From Paulinella micropora (lineage: Eukaryota > Cercozoa > Imbricatea > Euglyphida): 64,000 nucleotides of DNA. The position numbers and the translations under genes are program-made. Shown here in pieces: positions 33,819 to 44,949 of the stretch. The stretch spans positions 54,505-118,504 of the forward strand of contig BJOX01000356.1 in the NCBI GenBank assembly GCA_009731375.1. Direction: 5' to 3'. Positions within the stretch are counted from its first letter, which is position 1. The number at the start of each line of letters is the position of its first letter. The notes under the pieces were generated by a model. That model worked only from the letters and a program-made list of their open reading frames with translations, was not told the origin of the DNA and ran no database searches.

Positions 33819-34946
33819 TAAAGAGAGAAAGAGAGAGAGAGAGAAAGGGAGAAAGAGAGAGAGAGAGAGAGTAAAAGGGCACCATCCTGTTTGGTGATGA
33901 GATCAGCACCGCGTAGCAACTACACATATACATACATACATACATACATACATATACATACATACATACATACATAGATACATGCATACAGACATGCATG
34001 CATACATGCATAAGAAAGAAAGAAGAAAGGAAACGGAAAGGAAGGAAGGAATCTTTCTTTCTTTTATTCCTTTATTCCGTTTTTGTTTGTTTGTTTGTTT
34101 GTGTGTTTCTTCTCTCCTCTTCTCTCTTTTGTCCGCTTGTCTTTCCCTTTCTTCTCTCCTCCTCTTCTATTCCTCTTGCTTTCTCCTTCTTTGTCCTCGC
34201 CAGCCTTCTCGCGCCCACCAAGTCTAAGTCCCAACTATCTGAGCAAACTTTTTCATGTCTTTACCAGCCCCTTCCTTAACGTATTTCCCGCTCATCTCCT
34301 TTCCGATACCAGATTCGGGGCAAAATGGTTTGCTTAATTTATCTCTTATCGAAGTCTTATGAGATGATAAGAGGATTGTAACATGGTGATGAGTGTGGTT
34401 GGCAAATCTGGTGTTGGGATCCTTTTAGCTTTTCGGATATGGCACAAAAAAAAAAACACAAAAAAAAGAACAGTCCTTCAACCCGCATTTCAAAAAATCG
34501 CTAAGTGATCTAGCTGCTAACTCTGCCCAAAGTTACCAAAAACATTATGTTTTCAGTATCTCAATCTGTTGGTCTATTTCATAGCCTTTTCTCGCGTGCT
34601 CTCTGCGTTCTTGTCCTCCTCCTTTCTCCCGAACTTCCATCCTTTCCTCCTCGTCCTCCTCCTCTCCCCTCATCGTCCTCGTCCTACCCTTCTTTCTCTC
34701 GGCATCCTCCTGCTCTCTCCTTCTTGCCCCCGTCCTCGTCCTTCACTCCTCTTCCTCCTTGTCCTCGTTCTTCTCTTCCTCCCGTTTCTTTCTCTCGTCC
34801 CTCCTCGTCCTTGCGCGCTCCCCAAATTGATTTCCATTTTTTATTTTGCGTTGTTTCTTTTCTCGTTGCCTCAGGCAGCAACAGGAGTCTGACCGACTTC
34901 AAAACCCAAAACCTGTTCCTGAGAGATTCTTGTGGAAAGCTTGGAC
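31594..34946. other. Intergenic, microsatellite-rich
   Basis: This is upstream of the minus-strand ubiquitin ligase and so holds its promoter, though I cannot place it. Repeats include TATG (33305-33535), CCTT (33550-33655), GA (33735-33870) and TACA (33920-34012). Frames of 60-140 codons are mostly repeat translations. The frames at 31801-32055 and 32944-33186 have no recognisable motif and are not called. Confidence 0.5.
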
Positions 34947-35132
34947 ATGGCGGTCGATACTGAAATGGCGATTGAAGAGGCTACTAAGGATGAGCTAACC
35001 ACCACTAACCCTCAAGAAGTCGTAACGGTTGGCGATGCTATTGAGCAAGTCAAAAAGTTCCGTCTCCCGAATACTGTTCAGGGGTTTTTGAATTGCCTAA
35101 CTGGCTTTCTGACTGGTGCTGCTGTATTAGGT
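34947..35132 (+). CDS. Possible first coding exon, unknown protein
   Basis: An ATG after an in-frame stop opens 62 codons ending exactly at a strong donor, GGT|GTAAGT. A pyrimidine-rich AG acceptor (34874) lies upstream, consistent with a 5' UTR intron. The peptide is acidic for about 30 residues and then hydrophobic (VQGFLNCLTGFLTGAAVLG), which could begin a membrane segment. I recognise no family. A candidate later exon is 36739-36971 (phase-compatible, stop TAA... frame ending VDFA), but the link is speculative. Confidence 0.35.
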
Positions 35133-37013
35133 GTAAGTGTCTGGATTTCCTCCCCAGTGCATAAATGGAGGTTATGAATGATATGAAATCAACCGGTTGA
35201 TGTGACTGCAATTTAACGATTTCGAGACGGTAGTGTTGTTTTGGTTCTCATAAAAGCTTTCTCAAGTAGTTTTCTTTCAAGTACAATTTCTATTCCTTTC
35301 TTGAGGCCTCTTCGGTACAGAATATTTGTAGGTGGATGCGTTTTATACATTTCATAGAGATAATATATTCACATAGTTGCAAATATCATTGTTACATAAA
35401 TATGTCTCATGCATTATAAACGAAATCTTGTGATCTTGAATTACCGGTGTTTTAATACGGTAATAAATCAATATTCGCACATAGCGTCAGTCAATATTTG
35501 TGCTTAGTTCAGTGACTGCAAGCTGCAGTACAGCGCGGCAACCTCAGATATGTCAGATGCCACGCATGTATGTATGTATATGTATGTATGTGTGTATGTA
35601 TGTATGCATGCATGCATGCATGTATGTAGGTATGTATGTATGTATGCATGTATGTGTTTGTGTGTGTTTCGCAACATGCATGTATGTATGTATGTATATT
35701 AATATTTACACTAACGCAGCTCAGCTGGTGCGATCAGTTTATTGAGGATGTTGACATGATAGAAAAAAATTACTTCTCAGATTTTACACTGTATTTTTTC
35801 TCTTTTTGTATCTCTTGATATAGTACCTCTTCAATTTTATCCTAGCCTTCGGCTTCCCACTCAGCTCCATGAGTGGCAAGTATTTTATTAAACCAGTGCT
35901 TGCGTCAAGAAAAATTAGAATCACTTTCAAGTTGATTTTGGCCAAGTCTCAAGACATTTACTGTCTAGTGTTTTTTTTATATGCACGTTAATTAGGTAAT
36001 ACCCGGTCACTCACGGACCTTATACCTTAGACGCCGGTTTGCTCAGTGAGAGACTCCGTTAGAAGCCACGATACCAATTGACACTTTTAATCCGCACGTA
36101 GATAGCAGAACTGACAAACTCAAAGGTAATAATGAAACTGAAATAAAGTCCGCGCGACTGTAATTATTACACAATGATTTGAGTGTCCAATCCTGAATGC
36201 CAATATGGACCGTTACGTCCGTTACAATCATTGACTAGAACTATACGGATAAATTACTTACCAGTCACAAAGTAATCACTAAAAGTAAAACGTAGTTGTC
36301 CTACCAACGCTCCACCTTAGTTCTATGTCGATAATGCAAGTTATAAGTAATCAATACATCTACAATTAACTTGATAACTATTGCACTGTAGTAGTACTAT
36401 GATTACGATAATGGCCCTTACTTCAGGTTGAAAAACTGAAATGACAATTACAGTTTGACAACCTCAAATAATAGTTAAGTCTTAAAACTGAAAAATTACC
36501 AATCCTGCCAAGTTCTAGTCCGCCCGCCTTCGCTTCATTGCCGCAATGGCATCTCGTAATGGCCTCTATTTCAGGCTGAAAAACTGAAATGACATCACGG
36601 TTTGACAAAATAATAATTCGATACTATTAAAACAAAAGCAGTAGGTCCTTACAGTATGACCACATCAGTACGTAAACTGAATTACATTATTGACTCCATG
36701 AGTCCAATATAATTAGTTAATCTTGCCATTCCGCCAGTACAAAACTACTTCCGCCGAATCCGCTCTGTCGGCTGATGCCCTCCTTCCGGGCGGCTCTTGC
36801 AGCGATCAACGACCGATGGTGGATGATCCACGCGCTTCGTTCTCGCGCTCGACTTCTACTTCAACGGGGACAACGCCAAAAGATGCCGCTCAACTACCTG
36901 CGCAAAACACTGCCTGCACACTTCAAAGAGAGAAGAATCACAAAACAACAACATTAGTTGACTTTGCGTAAATTTGCGTATTTTGCGTGAGTTTGCAGAC
37001 CTGAGATGTAAAA
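35133..37013. other. Intergenic stretch before copia element
   Basis: Holds a TATG microsatellite (35565-35697) and two direct repeats about 149 bp apart (36424-36470 and 36573-36615). The right part should contain the copia 3' LTR, but I could not match it to a 5' copy. Confidence 0.4.
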
Positions 37014-37413
37014 TTATGGATCAAGTGTTACCATAAATTTACTAACGAGATATTCGAATTGGTCCTTAGGAATATGCTTGGTTAATACGTCTGCTATTTG
37101 TTTCTTAGTTCCTACTTTTACAAACTTAATCTCATTGTCTCTGTGCATGATGAATGAAGTGCAGTTCTAAGGGTAAGTGTTTAGTACGTGGTCCTGACAT
37201 TCCCCTCTCTGCTGCTAAGATAGTCTGTGCATTATCTTCGTAAAGCTCTATCGGCCCTTTCTGTGCTATACCTAACTCTTCTGTGATGTGTCTGATAGCC
37301 CATCCTTCTTGTATGCACTCTGCTGCTGCGAAAATTTCCGCGTCATTAGAACTTAGTGCAATTCTAGTCTGTCGTTTCGATAACCAAGCTACCGGGTCTC
37401 CACCCCAAAGCAC
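37014..37413 (-). pseudogene. Copia RNase H segment
   Basis: Begins WLSKRQTRIALSSNDAEIFA, the copia RNase H signature, and continues with YEDNAQTILAAE. After a frameshift near 37150 it ends KKQIADVLTKHIPKDQF, the usual C-terminus, with TAA at 37014-37016. Confidence 0.75.
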
Positions 37414-38997
37414 TATATAACCTGTACGTGATTTTCCGGTTTTCTTACAGACCTTATGCGCAGCATCTGGCCATAAAGTAATCTTGGGGTACGTCCTTCC
37501 TTCTTGTGACGATTTAGGCCCGTGAAATGCAATACCGCGATATGAACTTTCAGATATCTGAAGATCCTACCTAGTAAAGCATAAGCAAGTCCTGGATTTA
37601 CTGTTTGCATCACGCTAGCTGCATTCAGTGCTTGATCAGCATCTGGACGTGTCATCTTAGTTAGAAACAAAAGTTTACCTACCAAACTAGGAATTGAATG
37701 CTTTCTAAGAGCGCTTGTGTCTCCCATAGGTTTGGGCTCATGTTCTGCACTAGGAGTGCCTACTGGTCTAACATCGGCATATCCTACATCCTTTAAAATC
37801 TGTTTCTGATACTTCTTCTGATGCAATAAAATGCGTCCTCCTTCCTGAACTATCTCTATTCCTTTGAACTCCTTAGCCACTCCCAAACGCTTAAGAGGAT
37901 AAAACTTTTCTAGTTTACTAGCGAAACGGTCATACGCTTGTTCGTTAGGAGCTGAGAAAATAAGATCATCTACATGGAAAATACCAATGATAGCATCTCT
38001 TATCGGTTTGTCTTTTTCAACGAACATACATAAATCTGAGTCTAGTAACCTGAATCCTAATTTCTCTAACTTAGGGGCTAAGATCTCATACCATCTCCTA
38101 CCAGCTTGCGGCGCGCCATACAGAGCTCCATCTATTCTCCATATCATGCCTTCATGCTCTTCACTGTCTATCCCATCGGGTGCATAAGCATAAACAGGAT
38201 CATGCATTCGTGCATTTAGATAAGCATTTTTGAAGTCTATACCGTATAGCTTATGTCCATGCCATGCTGCAAGCTTAGATCTAGACAAAAAGAGTAATGA
38301 GCGATGCGCGGCGCAGGGCACAAATAATTGATCTGGGTTATAGCTAACTCCTGGCTCTAGCATATCTCCCCGCAAAGCTAACCTTCACTTAATGAACTTA
38401 CGTCCCTTTTCGTCCAGTTTGACTTTATGTACCCATGTTAGTTTCACTACTTTTACTCCTTTTTCTTTCGCTTCCTTAGGGCTTACCCACGTGTAAGTGT
38501 TAAAAGACTTTAGAGCTTCAATCTCTTTATCCATTCCTGCTTTCAACTCTTTCGCGGTTAATCCCTCATTAACGATTGCCTTTGGTACCTTCAATGTCAG
38601 GTACAGTAACGCAGTGGTTTGATCCTCTACGATACTTTCTGCGGACATCTCGGGATGCTCTAGTTCTCCGACGGGTTTATCCTATCTATCCAATGCTTTC
38701 TAATTTCGCTAACATCTTTTCTACTTGACCGTCGTCAAAGACTACGAAGTGACTGGGCTTAGGCATCTTACGGACTTTAAGTTTCTCTCCCTTCTCGCAT
38801 GGTTCTAAGACTTTTCCTTCTCTCTTAACTGATTGCCAGTTGTCTCCATATTCTTCCTTTGCCCGTTCTTCTCCGAAAGCTACTCCCGGAACACTAACTC
38901 TCTCTCCTGTCAATGTAGCTGCTTTAACTGCTGCCTTCTTTTCCGGATGTGGTTGTGTAACTGGTGTCCTAAACTTAGCTTCTCGTTTCCCTCTCAC
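37413..38997 (-). CDS. Copia reverse transcriptase segment
   Basis: Three consecutive frames (38997-38686, 38648-38385 and 38375-37413) encode the linker and RT. The start block KAGMDKEIEAL...TWVHKVK is followed by LYGIDFKNAYLNA (first catalytic Asp), GALYGAPQAGRRWYE and the active site FHVDDLIFSA, where most copia elements have YVDD. The frames are separated by single-base shifts or stops. Confidence 0.75.
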
Positions 38998-39210
38998 TAT
39001 GTTAGCTGTTGTGACTTTGTCACTTTGCTCCCAAGTGAGGCCCTTTGTGGGCGCGTCTCCCTCTACGTACCTTCTACTAGGGTGGTCTGCTTCGGGGCTT
39101 TGCGCCTCTAACGATGTGACGGGTGTTACCCCATCATCCTTGTCGTCAGCTAGTTCTACCTTCGACTCTGATGGGAGACCGGAATCTGGACGGTGAATGT
39201 CTTTTTCTTC

Positions 39211-40305
39211 CTACAACTCCTCATGTTTGTCTAACTCCCCCTCATCTTTATGTTCGGGTTCGTCTAACGGCTGTTCTAGCTGTACGGTGTCATTACTCTC
39301 CCCATCACATTTTTCGTCGTCCCATCTAACTTCTCTGGGTGGGTGAGCATCCTTGCCAACTACATTGTGGTTAAAGCGTACATTACGCACATTTGTGATG
39401 ACCTTTCGACCATCCCAAACACGGTATAGTTCCTTAAATACATCGTATCCAAGTAACATTACACGCTTTCCCCTATAGTTGCCTTTGCCTACCTGCTTTC
39501 CTATGTACATTACACCTAAACATCCTATAGGCTGAAGTTGTCGGATAGCTGGCTTGTAGCCCAGACATTGCTCAAAAGGTGAGGTTCCTTTCCTAGGCCC
39601 TGTCGTGGCTGGTAGAATGTTGTGCAAGGTTGTGGCTGTGTGTTCCATTTCCGCCCAAAACTGGGGTGGTAAATTAGCCTCATATCGCATGGCCCGGGCT
39701 GGTCCGGCTGTGATGTCGTTTACCTTCTCAGCTATGGGATTGCCATCTTTATCACCTGGAGCACTAGTCTTCCAAATGAATTGTAGGGGTTTCCACCACT
39801 CTATAATCTCAGTTGGGACATCGAACTCGTTGTCGCAAGTGATCTGTCTGACTTTCTTCCCTGTCTGCCTTTCAAACCATGCTACCGCTTGCTTCAAACA
39901 GTCTACAAACTCGTTATTGTAACGTAAATAATAATCTTTGATGTACCCCGAGTAATCGTCTGTAACGCAAAATTTATAGTACTTACCGTGAATTGACATT
40001 ACCGCCCAAGGTCCGGAAGTATCTATATGCAAAATCTCACAAGGGTAACTCGCTCTCCTAATTCTATTAACCTTAAATCTGGGTAACACTTTAGCTTTCC
40101 CCATCATACAGGCTTCACAAAATCTAACACTATCCTCGCTTCCTGTCAATTTTCTACCCATTGCCTTGCCTAATGCATAGGTCTTCGGTAAAGCTTTTAT
40201 GACCACTACACTGATGTATGACGTAAATGTCAACGGGCTTACCCTTCTTACCTTTCTCAGGATACATAGCGTATAAAACGCTGCCTCTAGCTTCCTCGTT
40301 CTCAC
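39211..40305 (-). CDS. Copia integrase segment
   Basis: A 364-codon frame with the CEAC pair of the N-terminal zinc finger, then the catalytic core: first Asp in LHIDTSGPW, second Asp in ITCDNEFD, and Glu in NPIAEKVND, the expected D-D-E order. The HH half of the finger is upstream in a neighbouring frame. A copia-type C-terminal tract (GYKPAIRQLQPIGC, then GYDVFKELYRVWD) follows. The C-terminal ~60 residues are acidic. Confidence 0.8.
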   Translation of the reverse strand: MRTRKLEAAFYTLCILRKVRRVSPLTFTSYISVVVIKALPKTYALGKAMGRKLTGSEDSVRFCEACMMGKAKVLPRFKVNRIRRASYPCEILHIDTSGPWAVMSIHGKYYKFCVTDDYSGYIKDYYLRYNNEFVDCLKQAVAWFERQTGKKVRQITCDNEFDVPTEIIEWWKPLQFIWKTSAPGDKDGNPIAEKVNDITAGPARAMRYEANLPPQFWAEMEHTATTLHNILPATTGPRKGTSPFEQCLGYKPAIRQLQPIGCLGVMYIGKQVGKGNYRGKRVMLLGYDVFKELYRVWDGRKVITNVRNVRFNHNVVGKDAHPPREVRWDDEKCDGESNDTVQLEQPLDEPEHKDEGELDKHEEL

Positions 40306-40359
40306 TTACTCTCGCTTGCTTGCTCTCACTTTCTCTCTCTTTGGGGATTCCCGCCCCGC

Positions 40360-41241
40360 TTACCCCGTCTTCTTCTTCTTCTCTTTCACTTTGGGGTTGT
40401 AACGCTCGTTCATGTTGAGGGGCTTGTCTTTTTCATTGTCCCAGCGATAGAGCATGCCAGGCGTAAGTCTCCCCCTCACGATCACGTCACTCGCTTTAAT
40501 CCTTATGGAGTGCTTTAGGATTAGTAGTTGCCCATTTTGGTGAATGATAGATCTGTGGTGGTTGTGCTCCATGTTTCCAGTAGACATAATGTTGACTGGC
40601 ACCCTGTTGTCTAACAACATATCTTTCTTTACCAAAACTGGCTTTCCCGATCCATCTATTCTTGTCAACCTCGCTTCCCCCATGTTTCGCACCACACTCT
40701 CTCCGTTTCCGGTGACTAAGCTAACGGGTTCAATCTCTCGGACGTTGTGTAAGATGTGCGGTGTGCATGCTATATCCCTGGACGATCCGCTGTCTTGAAC
40801 TATCATCTTTTTCTTGCGTCCTACCGTCTCGCTATCGTCTACCATGAGATTGTGATCTTCCTCTTCTTCCTCCTCACTCCCTTTCTTTTGGGCTCTGTCC
40901 TTTCTTTCTCTCTCAAATCTCTCCTCGTACATCCAATCTAGCTCTTCTCGTGCCTCGCAATACGATTTAAAGCTTATGGGAATTCCCGACCTCATCTCCT
41001 CGGAGGTTCTGGAGTGTTCTAGGTTTTCCGGGTCAAACTCCTCGTCATCTTCCTCCATATCTGAGTGTCCGTCTATCTCCCGTCTCTTCCTGTCAAACTC
41101 CCTCTTTCTCACTGCTGCCTGTTGTGGACTGAAGAACTTGTATGCATCTCCTGAGTGTAACTTCCGCAAAAGTGCGTTCAGTGTAATCCCTCTCGCTTCT
41201 ACCTCATGCCAAATCTTTATAAGGTGGGGCATCGATCGCAC
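40360..41241 (-). CDS. Copia protease segment
   Basis: A 293-codon frame. After a Lys/Arg- and Glu-rich linker the aspartic protease motif QDSGSSRDI appears at about residues 149-157, matching the DSG-type copia active site. The pre-integrase motif MLYRWD comes near the end. The domain cuts the Gag-Pol polyprotein. Confidence 0.75.
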   Translation of the reverse strand: MRSMPHLIKIWHEVEARGITLNALLRKLHSGDAYKFFSPQQAAVRKREFDRKRREIDGHSDMEEDDEEFDPENLEHSRTSEEMRSGIPISFKSYCEAREELDWMYEERFERERKDRAQKKGSEEEEEEDHNLMVDDSETVGRKKKMIVQDSGSSRDIACTPHILHNVREIEPVSLVTGNGESVVRNMGEARLTRIDGSGKPVLVKKDMLLDNRVPVNIMSTGNMEHNHHRSIIHQNGQLLILKHSIRIKASDVIVRGRLTPGMLYRWDNEKDKPLNMNERYNPKVKEKKKKTG

Positions 41242-43309
41242 GATGAAAAGAGCGAATTGATTGTCGTGGTTTTTAGCTAAGTCGAATATTCCATAGTCTA
41301 TTATTCCTAACAGCTCTGTGTAAATCCGGGTCGTAACATAAACCCTCTTTCACTACTATTTTTTCTGCTCCCTTCGTTAACACATATAGCAACCTAGCTA
41401 TTTCCGTCTTGTCAGGTCTTGGATGTCCTTCACTATGTCTGAACTCACACTCCCACTTAGCTCTTTCCTTAGCTTTCGCACTCTGAGTGGTTTTAGCTGC
41501 TCTGTTCACTTATTTTCTTAAAGTCCTCAAAGATTATCACCTTTCCGTGTTTTGTGTCCCTTTTACTGCTCTTCCCACAGGTGTTTCGTGTGTGCGTGTG
41601 TCGCTTGCCTGCTCTGTCTGTGACTCTACACTGTCTCCTACTCTATTCAAAGGAGACGGACCTTGTGGTAGTAGCGATGGTGGCCAAGACTTTCCCTCAC
41701 TTGTCCCTCCTACACGCTCCACAGGCTCAATGTAAGCAGTCTCTCTTTCTGCTCTGGTCCCGCCGGTCCGTGCCTCCTTTCCTGGCATCATAGCGTCATT
41801 CCGTGAATCTGTACTACCTCATTTCTTTTACCGGGTTTTTCGACACTTTCCTTGTCTTTTTCTCCGATATTTGCGGGACTTACCGAGTTTTTCTTCACGG
41901 GTTTTTGCCGTATCTTTTTGCGAGCTTTGCTGTGCACTCGCCCCCTTTCCCTCCCTCACTCTCAGTATGCTTATCATCTCACTCTCGGACGGATAATCAC
42001 GGGAAGGACGTGGGCGACGTGAAGGGTCTTGTGCTAGGCCAATGTCAGGGAATAGTGGGTCTTGACGGGCATGATAACCACATAAGTCTGCATACACTAG
42101 CCTCTTTGCTGCCTCACCCGCCTTGCCCCAACTCCCCCCCCCTGTCCAAACTTAACTCCACACTGTTCTCCCTTCCAGTTCAGCCCAGTACAACGAGTGG
42201 TTAGTGGGCCTGTGGTGTGGCACTTAGGAGTGGATGTAGTGAGGCGTGGTGTTTCGTTCTTTGTCGAAGAAGAAGAAGAAGAAGAAGAAGAAGAAGAAGA
42301 AGAAGAAGAAGAAGAAGAAGAAGAAGAAGAAGAATGTCTAGAGTTTTGTCAGTGAGGGGGTGTGGGTGTCGGTTTTTCACTTGCTTTCCGTTTCTCTTTC
42401 TCTTTCACTTGCGAGGGTTTTGGTTGCAAGGTGAGGGTTGCACACATTGTGCGTCTCGTGAGGTTGTGAGGGCAGGAGTGGTTGTTGTAGAGGTGTCGGG
42501 GTGTTGAGCACTAGTGAGAGTGCGGGGTGGAGGGTTGTGGGGTCTGTCTCGGAGTGTGTTTCGAGCCAATGGAGCACTCGACAGTTCACCCCCCCCACGG
42601 GCTCTTGCGAGTTGATCTAAGGGTTTGTTCTCACTTTGCTCCTTTGGAGGCTCACTATCCTCCTCGCCCTCTTGCTCTGCTTCACGAGCAATAATGCTTT
42701 CCCCACTTTCTATGTTTCCCTCCATTGCTTCTTCTGCGCCCTCCATCATGACTAGCCCATACTCTTCTTCTTCTGAGCTGTCTTCCCCTTCAGACTTATC
42801 TCCTTCTTCCTCCTCACCCTCCTCTCGTACTTCTCCCCTCATAAGAGTGACTCCTTTGGCTCCTTTCTTTCTAAACTTGCCACTCTTGTCTCTTTGCTTC
42901 CCCTTTGTGGAGTCAGAGTGAGCTGACTTTGGACTAGTTCGTTTGGGGCCTGACTTTTGTTTGGGGCAAAAACGCCTTGTGTGTCCAGTCTGGTAGCAGT
43001 TATAGCATGTCGCAGTCAGCCACCACTCCTGCTCTGAACTATCACTTCCATTCGTTGCCCTTGCCCTTCCCGTTCTTAGTCCATTTCTTGTTCTTCTCTC
43101 TCTTTTCTCCCTTCTCTCCTCCCTCTCCCTCTCTAAACAGTAGATTCGCTCCCTTACCCTCTCTCTTCCTCTCTTTCTCCCTTCTACGTTCCTTTCTCAG
43201 TCTCTTCTGCTTCGCTTCCCACAACACGTAAATTTCTCTTGCCGACTCTACCATATCATCATGTGTTGGCCTGCTCGCTGCTGCTAATCTATAATGAACT
43301 GGTCGGAAA
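41242..43309 (-). pseudogene. gag region of copia element
   Basis: Segments in several frames cover a basic helix-rich part (43254-43042) and a CCHC zinc knuckle near 43010-42960 (CYNCYQTGHTRRFC, spacing C-x2-C-x4-H-x4-C) that binds element RNA. An acidic Glu-rich stretch (42842-42600) and a GAA microsatellite (42266-42333) follow, then a segment down to 41273 that leads into the protease frame. The acidic block after the knuckle is unusual. Frame changes lie near 43048, 42600 and 41320. Confidence 0.65.
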
Positions 43310-43518
43310 AATTATTTCGTGAATGGGATTTGCTTTTTTTAGGGGGGGAGGGGGGGGGGGGGGGGGGGGGGGGAAAATTAAAANNNNNNNNNNTTCGTTT
43401 TTAGCTTCCCAAAGGCAGTTGTGTGATACTTCGCATATCACAAACATAAAAATTGATAGGAATACGTAATGGAATTTGGTTTGTGTTGGGTTGACTATAC
43501 AGTACAGAATTTTGAAAA

Positions 43519-43541
43519 GTCGGAGTAGACCCTACTCCGAC
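43519..43541 (-). repeat. Palindrome copy 1
   Basis: 23-nt perfect palindrome, 10-bp arms GTCGGAGTAG/CTACTCCGAC around three bases, followed by C T7 GTG on the plus strand. Confidence 0.9.
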
Positions 43542-44714
43542 CTTTTTTTGTGTGCACATAATTAAAAGTATCTGAGAGGGGGAAACCTTACTGAAAAAAT
43601 CAACTAGGTCGCATCTGTTTGCGCTGCCGATTTCAGAAGAACTATCGGCAGCTCAAACAGACTGCACAGCAACAGTAATCTACACCCAAGCGCACAAGTA
43701 ACGCAGAAGCCTATCGTACAACCTGTGTAAGTCTTCGTATGTTTCCACGGGTTAGGTTATACGACCAGCTAGTATCATGACACGACTTGGAAACATACGA
43801 GGACTGCCAGTGGTACTTGTAATATCAGACTAGACCATCCGCGTCCGGGCGAGGTAAAAGTGTTAGACAAAATCAATTTATCCAACAATGCTACCTCTCC
43901 CGAGTAACGTTGTCATCAGGCGCAGAGTCTTTGCATTTCCAAGTCGCCAACAATCGCGCAACTTAGAAATACAAATTCTCCAACAAGGAACAGTTCATCC
44001 TCAGAGAACCCAGCTTCTTGTAGCCTTTCATTCTTTCCCTGAGTACGATGATTGAAATATTTAAGGCAAGAAAAATTGTATTTGTGGGTGCACAATGGGG
44101 AAATCAATTTGAGACAAATGGTTGAGAAAATATTGACAGCAAAGTAGGGATTTTACCACGCGGGCCTGAAGTGTGGTCTGGTCCTAACTGTAAACGTGGT
44201 CACCAATCCTTGAGGCATGAGCTACCACGTCGACGGTGCTTTTGTCAGCGCTTCTGATCTTGTTTCAGTGCTGGAGCAGATTCTGATAAGCGATGAAAAA
44301 ACCAAAATCACGAACCAAGGAAGCAGGAACGAGATGATCCCGTCCGAAGAAGCAAAGAAAAAAATCAGGGTTCGACGTATCTGAATGCAGTGAGGTAATT
44401 TTGTACATTTACCTCACAGAATTTAGACCGAGAAAGAAGGAATTATTCCGTAGTACGTTCGATCTCGCGTAAAATCAGCCAATCACGCCACATCATCGTC
44501 GTTGTGCATTGGTAATTGTCTACCGCTGTCTGCAGGTGGTAGCTAATTGCCAAGGAGCCAGTAACTGAGGAAACAGTCCATCCGCAGTTTACCAAGGACC
44601 AGTTTCCTACTTTATTTTTTCGATGCAAAGCTTAAATGATTTCTATTACTGGAATTACACTTGTGGGCAGTAATTTCAGAGAGGTTAACCATATCCTTGC
44701 AAGTTATATTTTCA

Positions 44715-44734
44715 GGAGTAGGGTCTACTCCGAC
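44715..44734 (+). repeat. Palindrome copy 2
   Basis: GGAGTAG-GGT-CTACTCC core followed by GAC, T9 and GTG. The left outer three bases have diverged (TCA for GTC). Confidence 0.9.
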
Positions 44735-44949
44735 TTTTTTTTTGTGATCACTCACTCATTGCAGCCGGCTTGAAATTTACAATATCCAGTTTATGGACTC
44801 CCAGTCTAACTGATGAAAGAATCTCTAAAAAACATTCCCAGCTCTGGCGCGGCTTGCTGAATTTGTTACTCTCTGTCGTATGTTGTTTTAACAAGTCAGG
44901 AGCTGATAATAATCTAACTCAAATTAGACAAAACACATCTTTCTAGAAA

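Larger units (their letters stand above)
37014..43309 (-). mobile_element. Ty1/copia-type retroelement, frameshifted
   Basis: On the minus strand the domain order gag (zinc knuckle), protease, integrase, reverse transcriptase, RNase H is diagnostic for Ty1/copia. Each domain is readable, but frame changes separate them and occur within gag and RNase H. The 5' end is cut by a poly-G tract and N gap at 43341-43393. LTRs were not identified. Confidence 0.85.
43310..44949. other. Gap and 3' flank of the DUF7869-type gene
   Basis: A poly-G tract and 10 N's (43384-43393) separate the copia element from unique sequence. Two palindrome copies lie here (43519 and 44715). Minus-strand frames at 43916-44107 and 44443-44628 have no recognisable motif. 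Confidence 0.5.

Noticed and set aside
36723-36971. 82- and 60-codon overlapping frames before the copia element
   Set aside because: Only one could be a last exon of the 34.9-kb gene. No motif and no supporting evidence, so it is mentioned only as a possibility.
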